This document shows positions 12,559-23,399 of a DNA stretch of 64,000 nucleotides, in pieces (position 1 is the stretch's first letter; each line of letters begins with the position of its first letter). The stretch covers positions 48,611,880-48,675,879 of the forward strand of contig CP141132.1 in assembly GCA_035236585.1 (NCBI GenBank), in the 5' to 3' direction. Below the pieces are notes generated by a model that ran no database searches, was not told the DNA's origin, and was given only the letters and a program-made list of their open reading frames with translations. This stretch comes from Warburgia ugandensis. Lineage: Eukaryota; Streptophyta; Magnoliopsida; Canellales; Canellaceae. The position numbers and the translations under genes are program-made.

Positions 12559-12965
12559 AATACACTGAAGGAGAGTTAGGAGCTGAAGAAGATAGAAGAC
12601 TTGAAGAGAATAATCTTCAAGGTATACCCATGAAGACTTGTATTTTGCTTTGTTGAGGGTTTTATTGTATGGTGAGCTTGAGTTTTGGATTATGTAATTT
12701 GCACAAGTATTATAATAGATTTGGCTGTACTATGAACCACTGGATGGATCTTGGAATTTAATAAAAGTATATTCCTTCAATGGAATTTTATTTTGTACAC
12801 AAATTGTACTTATGTTATGTATGAAGTGGTGACTTGGGTTTTCAAAACAAGTTCTAAAGAAAAGAATTTTCGCTGCTTTGTTTTGCAAATTTTTTTTTAC
12901 ACTATTAAGGGCCCTGCCTTTCAAAATACATTACAAAATGTGTTACAAAAACCCGGGTCATCACA

Positions 12966-14700
12966 ATGGTTGACCCTGATATTCTAAATAATCATGGTAG
13001 AGTGATTTTATTAAAAAAAAATTAAAGAAAAATTTATCATAAATTCCTTTCCCAAGACAAGAATTATAATTTTCTAAATAATTAGTTATCTTATGAACTT
13101 TAGCCTATTAATAGTTTTGTATAAAATTAGTTCATATTTTTATCCTTTTTTCTAAAGTATTTAATGACGAATTAAACTCAGAATATTCATTGCACAAGAT
13201 AGCTATATGTATATAATTTATGGTGAAGAGTAAATATAACTTAAAGAACTTGAAGAAGATAAGTGGAGACTTATAACCTAACTGAGCTTTATAATCTTTA
13301 TTCCTTTTTGAGGGTTATATATAAATTCAAAATCTTTCCTTGGTGAATGCAATTTCCTAGTTGGTCTCATTATTCTTGCTGTAGTCAACAATTGAGAAAA
13401 CATCTAATAGACTATACGATATATCTCCTAAGTTTATCATTTATTCAAGTCATATGAAACCGAGGAAATGACAGAGGCATCCTTAGTAAACCCAAGCCTT
13501 TAGCGTTCCCTACATTATTTTTCTCTAGCTAAACCCTTGAGCCTTTAAAATAATATTTTTAGATGTGACCCCAACTACCATTACCTATATTGAACCCATA
13601 TATTATAGGCATTAACTAGTTGTTTTTAAAATATATAGAAATGGTTGATGATTTTGAAGAAAAAGTATGAACAATATAATTCAAGAGATGAACATCACAA
13701 AGGGCAAAAAACAAGAAAAATTTAGGAAAAGGCAATATATAATTATAAGTTGAAAGAAAAGAAGAAAATAGTAATTACAAACAATGTTCACTCTTGTGAG
13801 AAAAAAAATGGAAGGAAAAGTTGTGAGTACATCTTAGAAGCCATTGCATATTTTTTAAGACAATCTTTATTTATCCTTGTACCCATTCTTTTGATAACCC
13901 TTACCTAAGCCTTTGTTTCATCCTAATAGAAGTATAACTTAATCGTAAGTATAGTATGACTTGGATATGGCTATGAACAAATAGGGAAATTGGTAGAGTA
14001 TAACATTCTTAGTAGTTGATATACTTTCATTAGACTATTATCATTCTTCAAAGTTATCATTCTTTTGCATGAAATATATTAGATTTTTTGACTTAATGAA
14101 CAACATTGTACTCACATATTAATGAGAGGGCAACCACTTCTAGAGACTTCTTTCTGAGTGAGAAGAGTATCAAGTGAGATTTGAAGTCAAAGCATACATT
14201 TGGATTGTAGTTTAGGTTATATTTGACTTGCAAACTAACAATTATATATATTAGCTAAAGTGCACACTCATATTTCAAAGTTTAATGAAATAATGGGATA
14301 TCTTTAACATAAGGGTAGGATTTTGAACCTTTTTGTTTATCTTTATTAGTGAGCTAATGTTAGCTATTTAATATGAGTTGAATACAAGAAAATTCTCTCA
14401 AATAAATAAAGGACTTTATAAGAATTATTGAAATTTTTTTCCGGGTCTCATTTCTACAAACTCTTGAGAGACTACAACTCATCCACTAGGGGTAATCTAA
14501 GTGAACCTTAAGAGCCACACATGTCCAAAGAAGAATGCATGTGAAGTACACTTAAGCTAGGGCCTATTCCATACTAAAAATCCTAAATTTCTCCCTCTAG
14601 ACTTCAAAATGGGTACCACCTACATGTGTACCACGAATTTTCTATGAAAAGGTGCTACATCCTACTTAAATTCATGTTGAATACATGAAGGAATGAGTAT
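12966..14700 (+). mobile_element. Athila/Tat-type internal 3' region, plus orientation (fossil)
   Basis: This is AT-rich sequence without a coding region. The part around 13455-13560 matches, in the same order, the minus-strand reading of 6240-6130 in element H (phrases like GAGGAAATGA, ATCCTTAG, TTGAGCCT). The part around 14455-14510 matches the minus-strand reading of 5310-5260. I infer a second copy of the non-coding 3' region, here on the plus strand and leading into the LTR-like stretch at 14700-17330. It meets solo LTR A directly at 12966. Confidence 0.45.
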
Positions 14701-17330
14701 GATTGGTGGAGAAAACTAAGGAGTTCAGGAGAGAGATAAAAAGTAGGAAATCTACAGTTAGTTTTCATCCAAAAATTTTAAGAAAGAGTGGCTGAGATTA
14801 TTCCTCATACAAGACCATCCAAAGCAGCCAATAAGAAGTTATTTGAGTTAGTATTGACCAATATGAGGATTGATCCACGATTGGTGGAGAAAATTTCACT
14901 TGGCTGCCCACCATGTTTCAAGGAGGAGAAAAATGTACTCTCCTCAGGAGAAAATGTGTTTTCCTGTTGAATGTGATTGGTTGAAGATAAAAATGGTATA
15001 ATTAAGAAAATAGAGGGAACTCAAGATGAATAAGAAAATCCCTATGAAATCCTAGCCATAAACCTTAGGGCATGCTAATCAAATGGATGAGAAGCTTTAA
15101 ACCCTATCCTAATGATGGAAGACTTCAAAGGAATCTCAACCATCCATCATAGGGCTCTAGTATGATACAATGGAGGAAAGAAAGAGCAAAGAAATATGAA
15201 ACCCTAGTCACCTTGCCCTTATTAAAAAATAAAATGAAAATCCTAAGTGGGAAAGATCTCCACCACTCATTTCAATCTAATTTCAGATTTCTAAACTCCT
15301 ATAGAAACAAAAAGCAATTACATGATTCCTACCTCTTTTTCTTCCCATTCTTACTCATTTTCCTAGATTTTATCCCTTTCTTCCTATCCTCTTTCCTCTC
15401 CTAGCCTATCCTCCTTCCCATTTTCCCTTTCCTTTCCACCTTATCCCCTTCCTTCGCATGCCTTGTAACCTCTTTCTAACCCATTTTACGTGCTCAAATG
15501 CCCACCATCTATCATTTTTAATAGTCTAATCTCCACCCTTCATTCCCTAGGGCTTCCACTCCATAAATGTAAATATAAGGGATTATTCATTCCATTCTCC
15601 ACTTCTCCATTCACTTGCTCCATAGCTTAGAAGGGAGAAAGAAAGAGGGGAGAACCAAGAAGAGTTCCCAATCCTAGTATACCACAAAAATTAATAAAAT
15701 ACAAGGGAATAACATCCCAAAGGGAGGAACACCTAAGGAGAAGGGAAGAGGTAACAAAGGCTTGCAATATTTCCTCCATCGTACTTCTTTCATTTCCTCT
15801 TTTTTATTCATTTTTTTCCACATCATCTCACCTTAAAATAACTAACATATACCACCATTCCACATCTATTATGTACCAAAATATCTTTATAAAATCATGT
15901 CTTAACTCTTTCATTCCTTTATCCTTTTCATACATGAATTTTAGTCCTTTCTACCCACTTTTCTAACCTTTCTCCACTATTTGATTTTTCATCTTTTTTA
16001 TACTTATATTTTCACTCCAAAATTCACTCCTTAATATTTTAATTGCATATGATACTTTTTATTCAAATTTTCCTAAAATAATTCAACCTCAACCCCTTCT
16101 TCCATTCACTCCTTTTGACATTAAATTTCACTTTCACTATAAAGGATTAATCTTTTTATCCCTTATTTTATTTTTATAAATATTTATCTTCATCTTATGG
16201 ATCTAAAATTTATACCTCTACATTTTCATCTTATCCTCTATCATTTTATAAATTTATTTCTCCAAGATTTTTTTCACTTACAAGCCTTTTTTAATATCTT
16301 TCCCTCTCTTGGTATTACAAGCAAAAAACATGTATTTTTTGTGCAAAATATCTCACATGGCTGTGGATGTTGGAAAATAGCCTATGTTTTATTAAGTGAC
16401 ACAATAATAGTAAGGTGTTGATTGTAGGAAGAAATGTTGTTGGCAGTGCAAGAAGAAAATGTTGAAGCAATTTTGGTCAAGTGACACGGCAACAATTCTG
16501 TGAATTCTCTTCTTATCGTAAGATTCATTTTTTTCTATTATTTTATTTAATTTGGAACCATTATAATCTTGTTTTTAATTAATGATAATTTTTTACATAG
16601 TTTTTATTTATCTTGTAATTTAATTAAATTTAATTAGTCATTAGAATTGTTAGTTTTGTGTAGCTTTTCAGGATGAAATAGAATAATTCTTAGTTCTAAA
16701 TTTTAGTGATTTAATTTTTTAGCATGAGTATGTAAATTTTATTTCCTATGGTTAGGATGAAGTTATGGTGTGATTCAATGAATTTTTTATTAAGTAAAAC
16801 TAGGAATAAATTTTTTTCTTAGTATTACTTTAAGGAATTTAAAACTATTTCATATAATTAATTATTTCTACATAGGTTTGATCTTGTACTTCCTATGGTA
16901 GAGATATTAATTATGTTGCATTAATAAGGAATATATGAAAAACTTTGATAGTTTGTGCCCTAAAAAGAGAGACTATGCATTGAGTAAATATTTTAATCTA
17001 TGTTAATTCTTTAAAATAAGAAAAGATATGTAATAGAACATTAAGGAAAATTATTCACTGAATTGCAAAAATTCCAAATTCTTGGTCATAGGCTAATTTG
17101 ATTGATTATAATATATTTTAGACCCAAGATTTTGTTTCTAAGTGATTTCATAAATTTTTGAAAGATTCCTTTATTTTTAGTAATTTTAAGACATAATTAA
17201 ATTTTTTGTTAGGTTAAAGCAATTGAAGTAGAATTAAATTAAATTTATTTTTCAATAAAGTCTCTTTAGATTGACCCATACTTGCACAATCTATATTACA
17301 ATATAGCCATGCACTTATAGTTATTTTTAA
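14700..17330 (+). mobile_element. Athila-like LTR, plus orientation (remnant)
   Basis: The order is a gene-free upstream part, a TATA-like TATAAGG near 15575, an AG-rich leader (15630-15740), then a long AT-rich U5. Near 17265-17315 is the conserved U5-end block, inverted relative to 3040-3100 and 50445-50515. The short frame at 14788-14970 (MAEIIPHTRPSKAANKKLF...) and those at 15162-15404 and 16197-16421 are not recognisable. The right edge abuts chromovirus pol sequence at about 17337, so this LTR probably landed in fossil G. The left boundary is approximate. Confidence 0.4.
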
Positions 17331-17595
17331 AACGCATCAGGCATCATCAATTGAGGATCAAGGAGGAAGATACACCCAAGATAGCTTTCAAGACTCTTGA
17401 GGGCCATTATGAATTCATAATCATGCCGTTTGGGTTGACGATGCACAACCACATTTATGGATCTCATGAATAGGGTGTTTAAATAGTATCCTGACAAATT
17501 TTCTAACATCTTTGTCATGATCATCTTGGTATACTCTGAGATTTTAGAGGAGCATATGAAGCACTTTAAGATAATATTGCACACAATTAGAATGC

Positions 17596-17880
17596 CATTA
17601 CTAAAATTTAGGTTTTGTAAGATGACCAAAAATAAGATTGTTTAAATACAACCATCATATAAAAACTTTTATAAGACAATTTCTCAAAATCATCTTATAT
17701 ATTTTAATATTATAAGATGATTTTATAAAAACTGTCTCATAAACTATTTTTTTATAAGATTGTGTATGAGAATATAAAGTGTTATTGTGCATGACAATAT
17801 TAAATAGTTTTAGAAAATTGACTTATAAAATATCCTTAATTATAAGACAATTTTAAAGAACCATCTTATAATATGTATTA
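17596..17880. repeat. Subterminal repeats, left end of CACTA element
   Basis: Several degenerate copies, in both orientations, of TTATAAGATGATTTT and its partner (AAAATCATCTTATA) fill this segment. CACTA elements bind their own TNPA-like protein at such subterminal repeats. Confidence 0.65.
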
Positions 17881-17939
17881 ATAAATTATGTCATTCATAA
17901 ACATGAATATCTATGTAAGTTACATTTTTCAAGTTTCAA

Positions 17940-18427
17940 TTGATTGATTATGAATATACGTTCCATTGGATGTTGCTAGCTATGGATTTGCATGATGGGC
18001 ATGCAATATTTTTTTTTGTTCTTGTGGAGCTCACATTTGAGGCCCACTTGAAATCTTTAATAAGTAAGTATGCCTTTTATTTTATTTATTATAGTAGTTG
18101 GATAACTAATAACTATGCTCCTTATTCATATCTAATACTTTTACTCATATATGTGTAGTGCATGGTATAAATGGGCTAAGATAAAAATTATTAACCATCC
18201 AACAAAACTTGCTTGGAAAAGGGTCAAGGTAAGGTTTACTAGTAATTTATATAACCTTATAACCTAAACTTTTAATTACACTTGATATTTGAACCTTTTA
18301 TGTTGACTTTATTGTGCAGTGCCCTAGACAACTATCAAATTGTGAGTATGGGTATTACATTCTCAAATATATGATCTCTCATTCGCTAAGGATTTACAAT
18401 CTCCCAATTGAGATAGGTTCAATTAAT
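17940..18427 (+). pseudogene. C48 (Ulp1-like) cysteine protease relic in CACTA element
   Basis: Ulp1-type C48 proteases cut SUMO-like modifiers; plant MULE and CACTA transposons often carry captured versions. The frame at 17940 holds FHWMLLAMDLHDGHA, matching the catalytic histidine segment (HWxLLVxDL). After a GT-AG intron candidate (18229-18319) an exon reads CPRQLSNCEYGYYILKYM, matching the family's CPxQ...CGYYVxxYM segment. The Cys of CGYY reads Tyr (TAT), so the active site looks lost. The aspartate segment is not clear, and the first frame runs on to a stop at 18158 unless another intron (GTAAGT near 18064) is removed. Part of the family domain is visible, so this is a degraded remnant. 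Confidence 0.6.
18229..18319 (+). other. Candidate spliceosomal intron in the C48 relic
   Basis: GGGTCAAG|GTAAGG at the left and TTGTGCAG|TGCCCT at the right give standard GT-AG borders and a 91-nt, T-rich plant-like intron. Removing it places WKRVK directly before CPRQ in the same frame, the order seen in C48 proteases. Confidence 0.6.
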
Positions 18428-18899
18428 TGATTGATCAACATTCTTATAGTTTTCTACATCTCTCAAATGATTCCAACAATGTCACAATTGATTTAAAATT
18501 TATTTTCTTACAGGCTGATATGGGTAGCAAGAGTTACTCCCAATTAGATCTAAATGACTTCAAAATGGAATGCACTAAATATCTTTTGACTTTTAATTTA
18601 TAGACCACTGATGTTATTAAACATAAAACATTTTTATCATTGAAATACAAAATAGAACTTCATTTATATGGATGTGTTCCTTTTTTAATGAATTATGTGT
18701 ATGCTTTCTTTATTTCATTGAGAAGTGTATATGGAAACGTACAATGTGGAATGTTGGAAGTGTTGAATGTGTATGAATTTATTTTGTAGAATGATTGTAG
18801 CTTACATAAATAAAGTGTTGTATGTAATTATAAATATAGAAATAGTAGGAACAATATATAAACAGAAACTAACAAATAAATACTCATTCTCCTGGAGAA

Positions 18900-19510
18900 T
18901 GTATGCAATATAGTATGGTTTACAAAAACTGTCTCATAAAATAGCCTAAAAACAAAATGGTTTTTGAAAGATCGTCCTATATACACAGATTTATAAAATA
19001 GTTTTTCAAAAATTGTCCTATACTATCCATGGGTTATAAGATGGTTTTTGAAAACCATCCTATATTTAGTCAGAAATATAGGATAGTTTCATCCTGTAAT
19101 ATCCATGGTTTATAAGTTGGTATTTGAAAATTTGTCCCATATTATAGAACTTTATAAGATAGTTTTTCAAAAATCGTCCTGTAATATCCATGGTTTATAG
19201 TATGGGTTTTCAAAAATTGTCCTACATTACATGGTTTATAAGATGATTTTTCAAAAACCAACCTATATTCCATGGTTTATAAGACAACTTTTGTAAAACT
19301 TTCTTATATTAAATATCTTTATAAGATAATTTTTCAATAGATGTCTTATATAAATTAAATTTTATAAGATGGTTTTATAAAAATTGTCTTATAAGACGTT
19401 AAATATAAGGTCATCTTCAATTTTTTTGTCATTTTATAAGATGGCCCGGTAAAAGATGGTTTTCTAATCGTCTTCTATAGCCATTTTTAACCATCTTATA
19501 AACCATTCTC
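18900..19510. repeat. Subterminal repeat array, right end of CACTA element
   Basis: About a dozen degenerate units of 30-60 bp are built on TTATAAGATGGTTTTT followed by GAAAA and CGTCCTATA. They run up to the terminal inverted repeat. The array is longer than the one at the left end. Confidence 0.75.
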
Positions 19511-21708
19511 CATAGTAGTGTGCATTAGCAATATACTAAGTTTAGCACTTGTGGTTGCTGCTTAGAGAAAGTAAATTTCTTGCTTCACATTATTTATAAT
19601 GATGGAGTGGTAGTGGATCCCACAAAGGTAGAAGTGGGAGACACCTATGGTTGTGATAGAGATGCAAAGCTTCTCAAAATTATTTTACCTCTGAGTAAGA
19701 TAACTAGAAAGAAAATGAGATTCACATGGGAGGAGGCCTATGAAGCTACTTTTCAAGAGTTGAAGAGGAAGGTAACCAACGCCCAAGTGTTGATGTTACC
19801 ATTAAGCAGGGGCAAGTTTACTATGTAGATGATGATTTAGGCAAGGGCTTGGGCTATGAGTTAATGCATCACATGAAGGTGATTGCCTATGCTTCAAGAT
19901 AGTTGAAGAACCTTGAGGTCAATTATCCAACCCATGACTTAGAGTTGATTATAGTTGTGTTTGCCTTGAAGATAGGGAGGCACTAGTTGTAAGGAGAGAA
20001 GTTTGAGGTGTTCACAAGCCACAAGAGCCTCAAGTATATATTCTCTCAATAGAACATCAACATCAAGTACAGACGTGGATAGAATATCTGAAGGAATACA
20101 ACTTCTCCATCCAGTATCACCCAAGGAAGGCCAATATGGTGTCTAATGCCCTAAGTAGGAAGGCATAGAGTATGTTAGCCACTATGCTTTCTAAGAGGTG
20201 GAAGTTGTTGCAGGACATTATTGAGTATAGGTCATAGATGAGGCAGCATGATGTGAGATCCTTTACGATGAATCTAGCCATGGGATCTACTATAGTTGAT
20301 AGAGTGCTTCAAGAATAGTAGGATGATAAGGAGACTCAAACTTTGGTTGGTAAACTAGGTTCACACAAGAGACAGATAGTACTGTCCAAGTGCAAGGTAG
20401 ACTAGTGGTTCTAGTGCATGAATTGAGATAAGAGGTTCTCAGGTAGGTACATATGTCTTAGCATACGATTCATCTTAGAGGCACAAAAATTACTAGGATG
20501 TAAGATGACAATTCTGGTAGGATGCTTGGAAAAATGATGTGGCAAAGTTCATAAAAAGATGCTTGACTTGTCAACAAATTAAGGCCGAGTATCAACATCT
20601 TGATGGACCACTATAGCCCCTTAAGCTTTTGAAGTGGAAGTGGGACCATATTGCTATGGATTTCATAGTGGGATTACCTAGGATGTCTAAAAGACATGGT
20701 AAGATATGGGTGATCATTGATAGGCTAACTAAGTTTGTGCATTTTCTTCCTATCCACCATGCTCAGAGTATCAACAGCTTGGCTAAAGTGTATCTTGGAG
20801 AGAGTGAGCTTACATGGTATACTAGTCATGATTACTTTAGATAGGAATAGTCTGTTTAAGTCCAAGTTTTGGTCATGTGTATAGGATTCATTGGGTGCAT
20901 TGTTGATCTAGAGTACATCTTTTCATCCACAAACTAACAGACAATTAGAGCAAATGATGCATACTCTAGAAGACATGCTAAGAGCATGTGCTATTGAGTG
21001 GAAGAGTAACTAGGATGAGAGCTTACCAATGGTAGAGGTTGCTTATAATAACATCTTCCACCCAAGTATTAGGATGTTAGGATGGAACCCTACGATGCAT
21101 TATACGGGTGACCTTGCTAATCACAAATTTGCTAAAGTGAAGTTGGTGAGGATAGAATCATATAGTTGGAGCTGGTAGAGAAATGTGCCAATAAAGTAAA
21201 ACTGATTAGATAGCAAGTCCTGAAAGCATAGAGTAGACATAAGAGCTACACAGATAAGTGGAGTAGGGATTTAGAATTCTAGGTGGGTGATCATGTCTTC
21301 TTGAGAGTTTCTCCAACTTGAGTGATGATATTTTGCATAAAAGTGAAACTGAGTTCTTGTTACATTAGGACTTTTGAGATATTGGAATAAATTGATTCAG
21401 TGGCATCCTGATTGGAATCGCCCCCATAGTTGGCTATTCTTCCTAGTGTCTTTGATGGGCTCATGTTACAGAAGTATTTATAACAATTCAATTAAATATA
21501 AAAATAACCCAATTAACGGTACATGCATCTTATAACATAAAGCATTATGCTAAGGTTATTCCAAAATTCATGACATATGTATTTCTGAACTGATAATCCA
21601 AAAATATGATATTTAGTAGGTGTATAAGCTAATCCAAAGTAAGTATATGATCTTTCATAATTTTCTATGTATTAGTTAGTGTTTCTAATCTTTTCTAGGT
21701 GATAAAAG

Positions 21709-21792
21709 AATGGCCTAGTGGTCTAGATCACCTTAGATGATAAGTGATGATCGAAATCAAACCAAAAAGGTTGAGACCCTTCTTTTTTTTTT
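21709..21792 (+). repeat. Possible tRNA-derived SINE fragment
   Basis: TGGCCTAGTGGTCTAG (21711-21726) fits a pol III A box. TGATCGAAATCAAACC, about 40 nt downstream, loosely fits a B box. The segment ends in a run of T (21782-21792), as some plant SINEs do. No clear flanking duplication is seen. Chance resemblance is a real alternative. Confidence 0.25.
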
Positions 21793-22262
21793 ATCATTTC
21801 AAAGTTCAAGTAAAGGTCAAGATCATTTTAGAGGAAGAACACGGATTCCATAAACAAATTGGTAGAATTTAAGATGACTAAAAATGGTCCCTTATAAAAT
21901 CCATGCAAAAGGTAGTAGAATTCCACAACCTTTGCATGAGATTTGAACCCATGCAAGCCATAGGAAAGCCACTTAAACCACATGAGCCATGAACTAAAGA
22001 CTAGGAGAAGCCATGCCATATGAGCCATGAAGCTAAGATGTAAACCAATGAGGACACCAAGTTAGAAGCCATCTAAGCAACTTAAGCCAAGCTACATGAG
22101 TCCACACATTTTGGGAAGTTTCTATGCAATTTCCAACTTGAAGAAAACATGGTTTAAATGAGGAAAATTAGGAGAAAATGTGGACTTATCAACAAAGAAG
22201 ATATGCATGCTAGGTGGACCAATTAGAGAGATGTTCAACCCTTATCTTTTTCTTATTTCATT

Positions 22263-22268
<6 letters not shown>

Positions 22269-22344
<76 letters not shown>
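22269..22344. repeat. (CT)n microsatellite, about 76 bp
   Basis: A nearly pure CT run of about 38 units lies in the LTR-like sequence left of element F. The frame through it (22180-22422) is an artefact of the repeat. Confidence 0.95.
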
Positions 22345-22352
<8 letters not shown>

Positions 22353-22455
22353 GTTACACTTAGAATGGAGATCACAATTGATTTTGTGCTATCTTCCATT
22401 CCAAGGTTACCTCCTTTTCTAGTTTCCATCTTCTAATTCCCCTCCTAAGTTCCCT

Positions 22456-22460
22456 ACCTT
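22456..22460. repeat. Target site duplication of F (left)
   Basis: ACCTT directly precedes the LTR start TGTAATGGCC. The identical right copy is at 38934-38938. Confidence 0.9.
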
Positions 22461-23322
22461 TGTAATGGCCCACATTTTTAAGAAATAAAGAAATATTATA
22501 TTTATAATTGATGAAAATTTTTAAGTCAATTGTTGATTACTATGGTGTAAAAACAAGTTAAAATGAGGCTTAAACAAATTTGAAATCATAATTCATTAAA
22601 TGAATAGTGTGCAATTAGAATATAAGTGAAAGTAAAACTTTAATTTGATAAGGATTGGCAACTTAAGCTAAGAATAGCAAAGCGGTCCCAAGTACAACTT
22701 GTCAAGGTGATGTCTAGGCTTCAAGTCACCTCTGTGACAATTTTTAAGAGGAAAATCATGATTCATGCTATCTTAGTAATTAATCATTTAATTATTACTA
22801 ATTTTATAGGTGGACAAATCAGATAAGGAAAACCACATGGTGAAGGAGGGTTTGGATGTGAACAAAATGTATGAAAATGATGGATGGTGACCCAAGAGTT
22901 ATGAAATGAATGTGATCAATAGAGGATTTATTGAAAGATAATCCAACGGTAGGGGATAATAATGTAATGCCCGAGCTATTTACGATATTTTTAACAAAAA
23001 TTGGACATTCTATAGGAAATAAACTGTGTTAAATGTTTTACTTTATTTAAAATATTAAATGAAGGAATTTGTGAGGAAACTTGGCACCATTATATTTTAC
23101 TCAAAAAATGGAATCCAAAGCCTCAAAGAACGTCGAAAACGGAGTTCATATGAAGAAGTTACGGATGTTTAAAGATCAGGGGCATTTCTATAATTTAAAC
23201 TAAAAACAAAAGAAGCAGAAAACACAGGGGGCCATTTTGATAACGGCACCCTGTCGTCTTCTTCCTCTAGACTTCTCTAGAAACCCCGTTTCTAGAGGTT
23301 TCTGCCACTGCCATAGCAAGGC

Positions 23323-23330
23323 TATAAAAA
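23323..23330 (+). promoter_or_regulatory. TATA box of LTR E
   Basis: TATAAAAA within GGCTATAAAAAGCCCC lies about 360 bp from the LTR start, followed by a CCCTCTCTT pyrimidine stretch suited to a transcription start. The GC-rich stretch begins about 80 bp downstream. Confidence 0.65.
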
Positions 23331-23399
23331 GCCCCTAATCCCCTCTCTTTAAAACATGAGTTTTTCGGCTATTTTGGGGCTGGGGTTTCTGGAAAAAAA

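Larger units (their letters stand above)
8066..12965 (+). mobile_element. Solo LTR A (chromovirus-type, family ABC)
   Basis: The element begins TGTAATAACCCC and ends CCCGGGTCATCACA. It is flanked by ATAGT (8061-8065) and ATGGT (12966-12970), a near-perfect 5-bp target duplication. Length is about 4.9 kb. Its sequence matches B (inverted) and C (inverted) over most of its length. Inside I see no primer site, gag or pol, so I read it as a solo LTR. A TATA box (8654-8661), a GC-rich stretch (about 9290-9500) and a hairpin (12530-12558) occupy the same relative places as in the other LTRs. Frames such as 9505-9726 and 12751-12987 have no counterpart in known proteins that I recognise. Confidence 0.8.
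17596..19520 (+). mobile_element. CACTA-type DNA transposon (1.9 kb, non-autonomous)
   Basis: The right end reads CCATTCTCCATAGTAGTG, the reverse of a CACTACTATGG terminus. The left end is CATTACTAAAA, a one-base variant of CACTA in its first five bases. TGC lies on both sides (17593-17595 and 19521-19523), the 3-bp target duplication expected for CACTA elements. Retroelement pol sequence continues on each side. Both ends hold arrays of short subterminal repeats around TTATAAGATGGTTTTT. No transposase (TNPD/TNPA-like) is visible; the interior holds a broken C48 protease relic. At 1.9 kb it must be a non-autonomous derivative. Confidence 0.85.
17337..21475 (+). pseudogene. Ty3/gypsy chromovirus pol fossil G
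   Basis: Pol remains run from reverse transcriptase (17337-17595, with FIIMPFGL-like sequence), through RNase H (about 19690-20100), to integrase (about 20440-21200, with DHIAMDFIVGLPRMS and WVIIDRLTKFVHFLPI) and the start of the chromodomain-side region (to about 21475). The integrase wording is typical of plant chromoviruses. The element is badly decayed, with well over ten breaks, and neither LTR is recognisable. A CACTA transposon sits inside it (17596-19520), and an Athila-like LTR borders it on the left. It is among the oldest layers in the window. Confidence 0.8.
21476..22460 (+). mobile_element. Athila-like LTR upstream part, interrupted by element F
   Basis: There is no coding sequence. 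21950-22090 has repeated 'agccat' phrases like the minus strand of 2820-3000, followed by AG- and CT-rich sequence. It breaks off at 22460, where element F begins. Similar LTR-like sequence resumes at 38934 and leads into the Athila pol fossil J, so this is probably the U3 side of J's 5' LTR. 21476-21700 is AT-rich with nothing recognisable. Confidence 0.4.

Noticed and set aside
8066-12965. A-E as DNA transposons with inverted ends (TGTAATGACCC / GGGTCATCACA)
   Set aside because: The inverted ends are short and of TG...CA type, duplications are 5 bp, and element F shows the same kind of ends as true LTRs around gag-pol. Solo LTRs explain this better.
12730-12987. Frames on both strands at the end of LTR A
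   Set aside because: The same DNA occurs in B and C as LTR sequence (52240-52400 and 56050-56210) with shifted frames. It is a repeat and not a gene.
14788-14970. 60-residue frame starting MAEIIPHTRPSK as a gene
   Set aside because: No homology is recognised, it is short, and it lies in LTR-like sequence without supporting signals.
18900-19510. Direct repeats as a CRISPR array or satellite
   Set aside because: Units are degenerate, in both orientations, of uneven spacing, and confined to a CACTA end in a plant genome.
22180-22422. Leucine-serine repeat protein
   Set aside because: It is a translation of the CT microsatellite.
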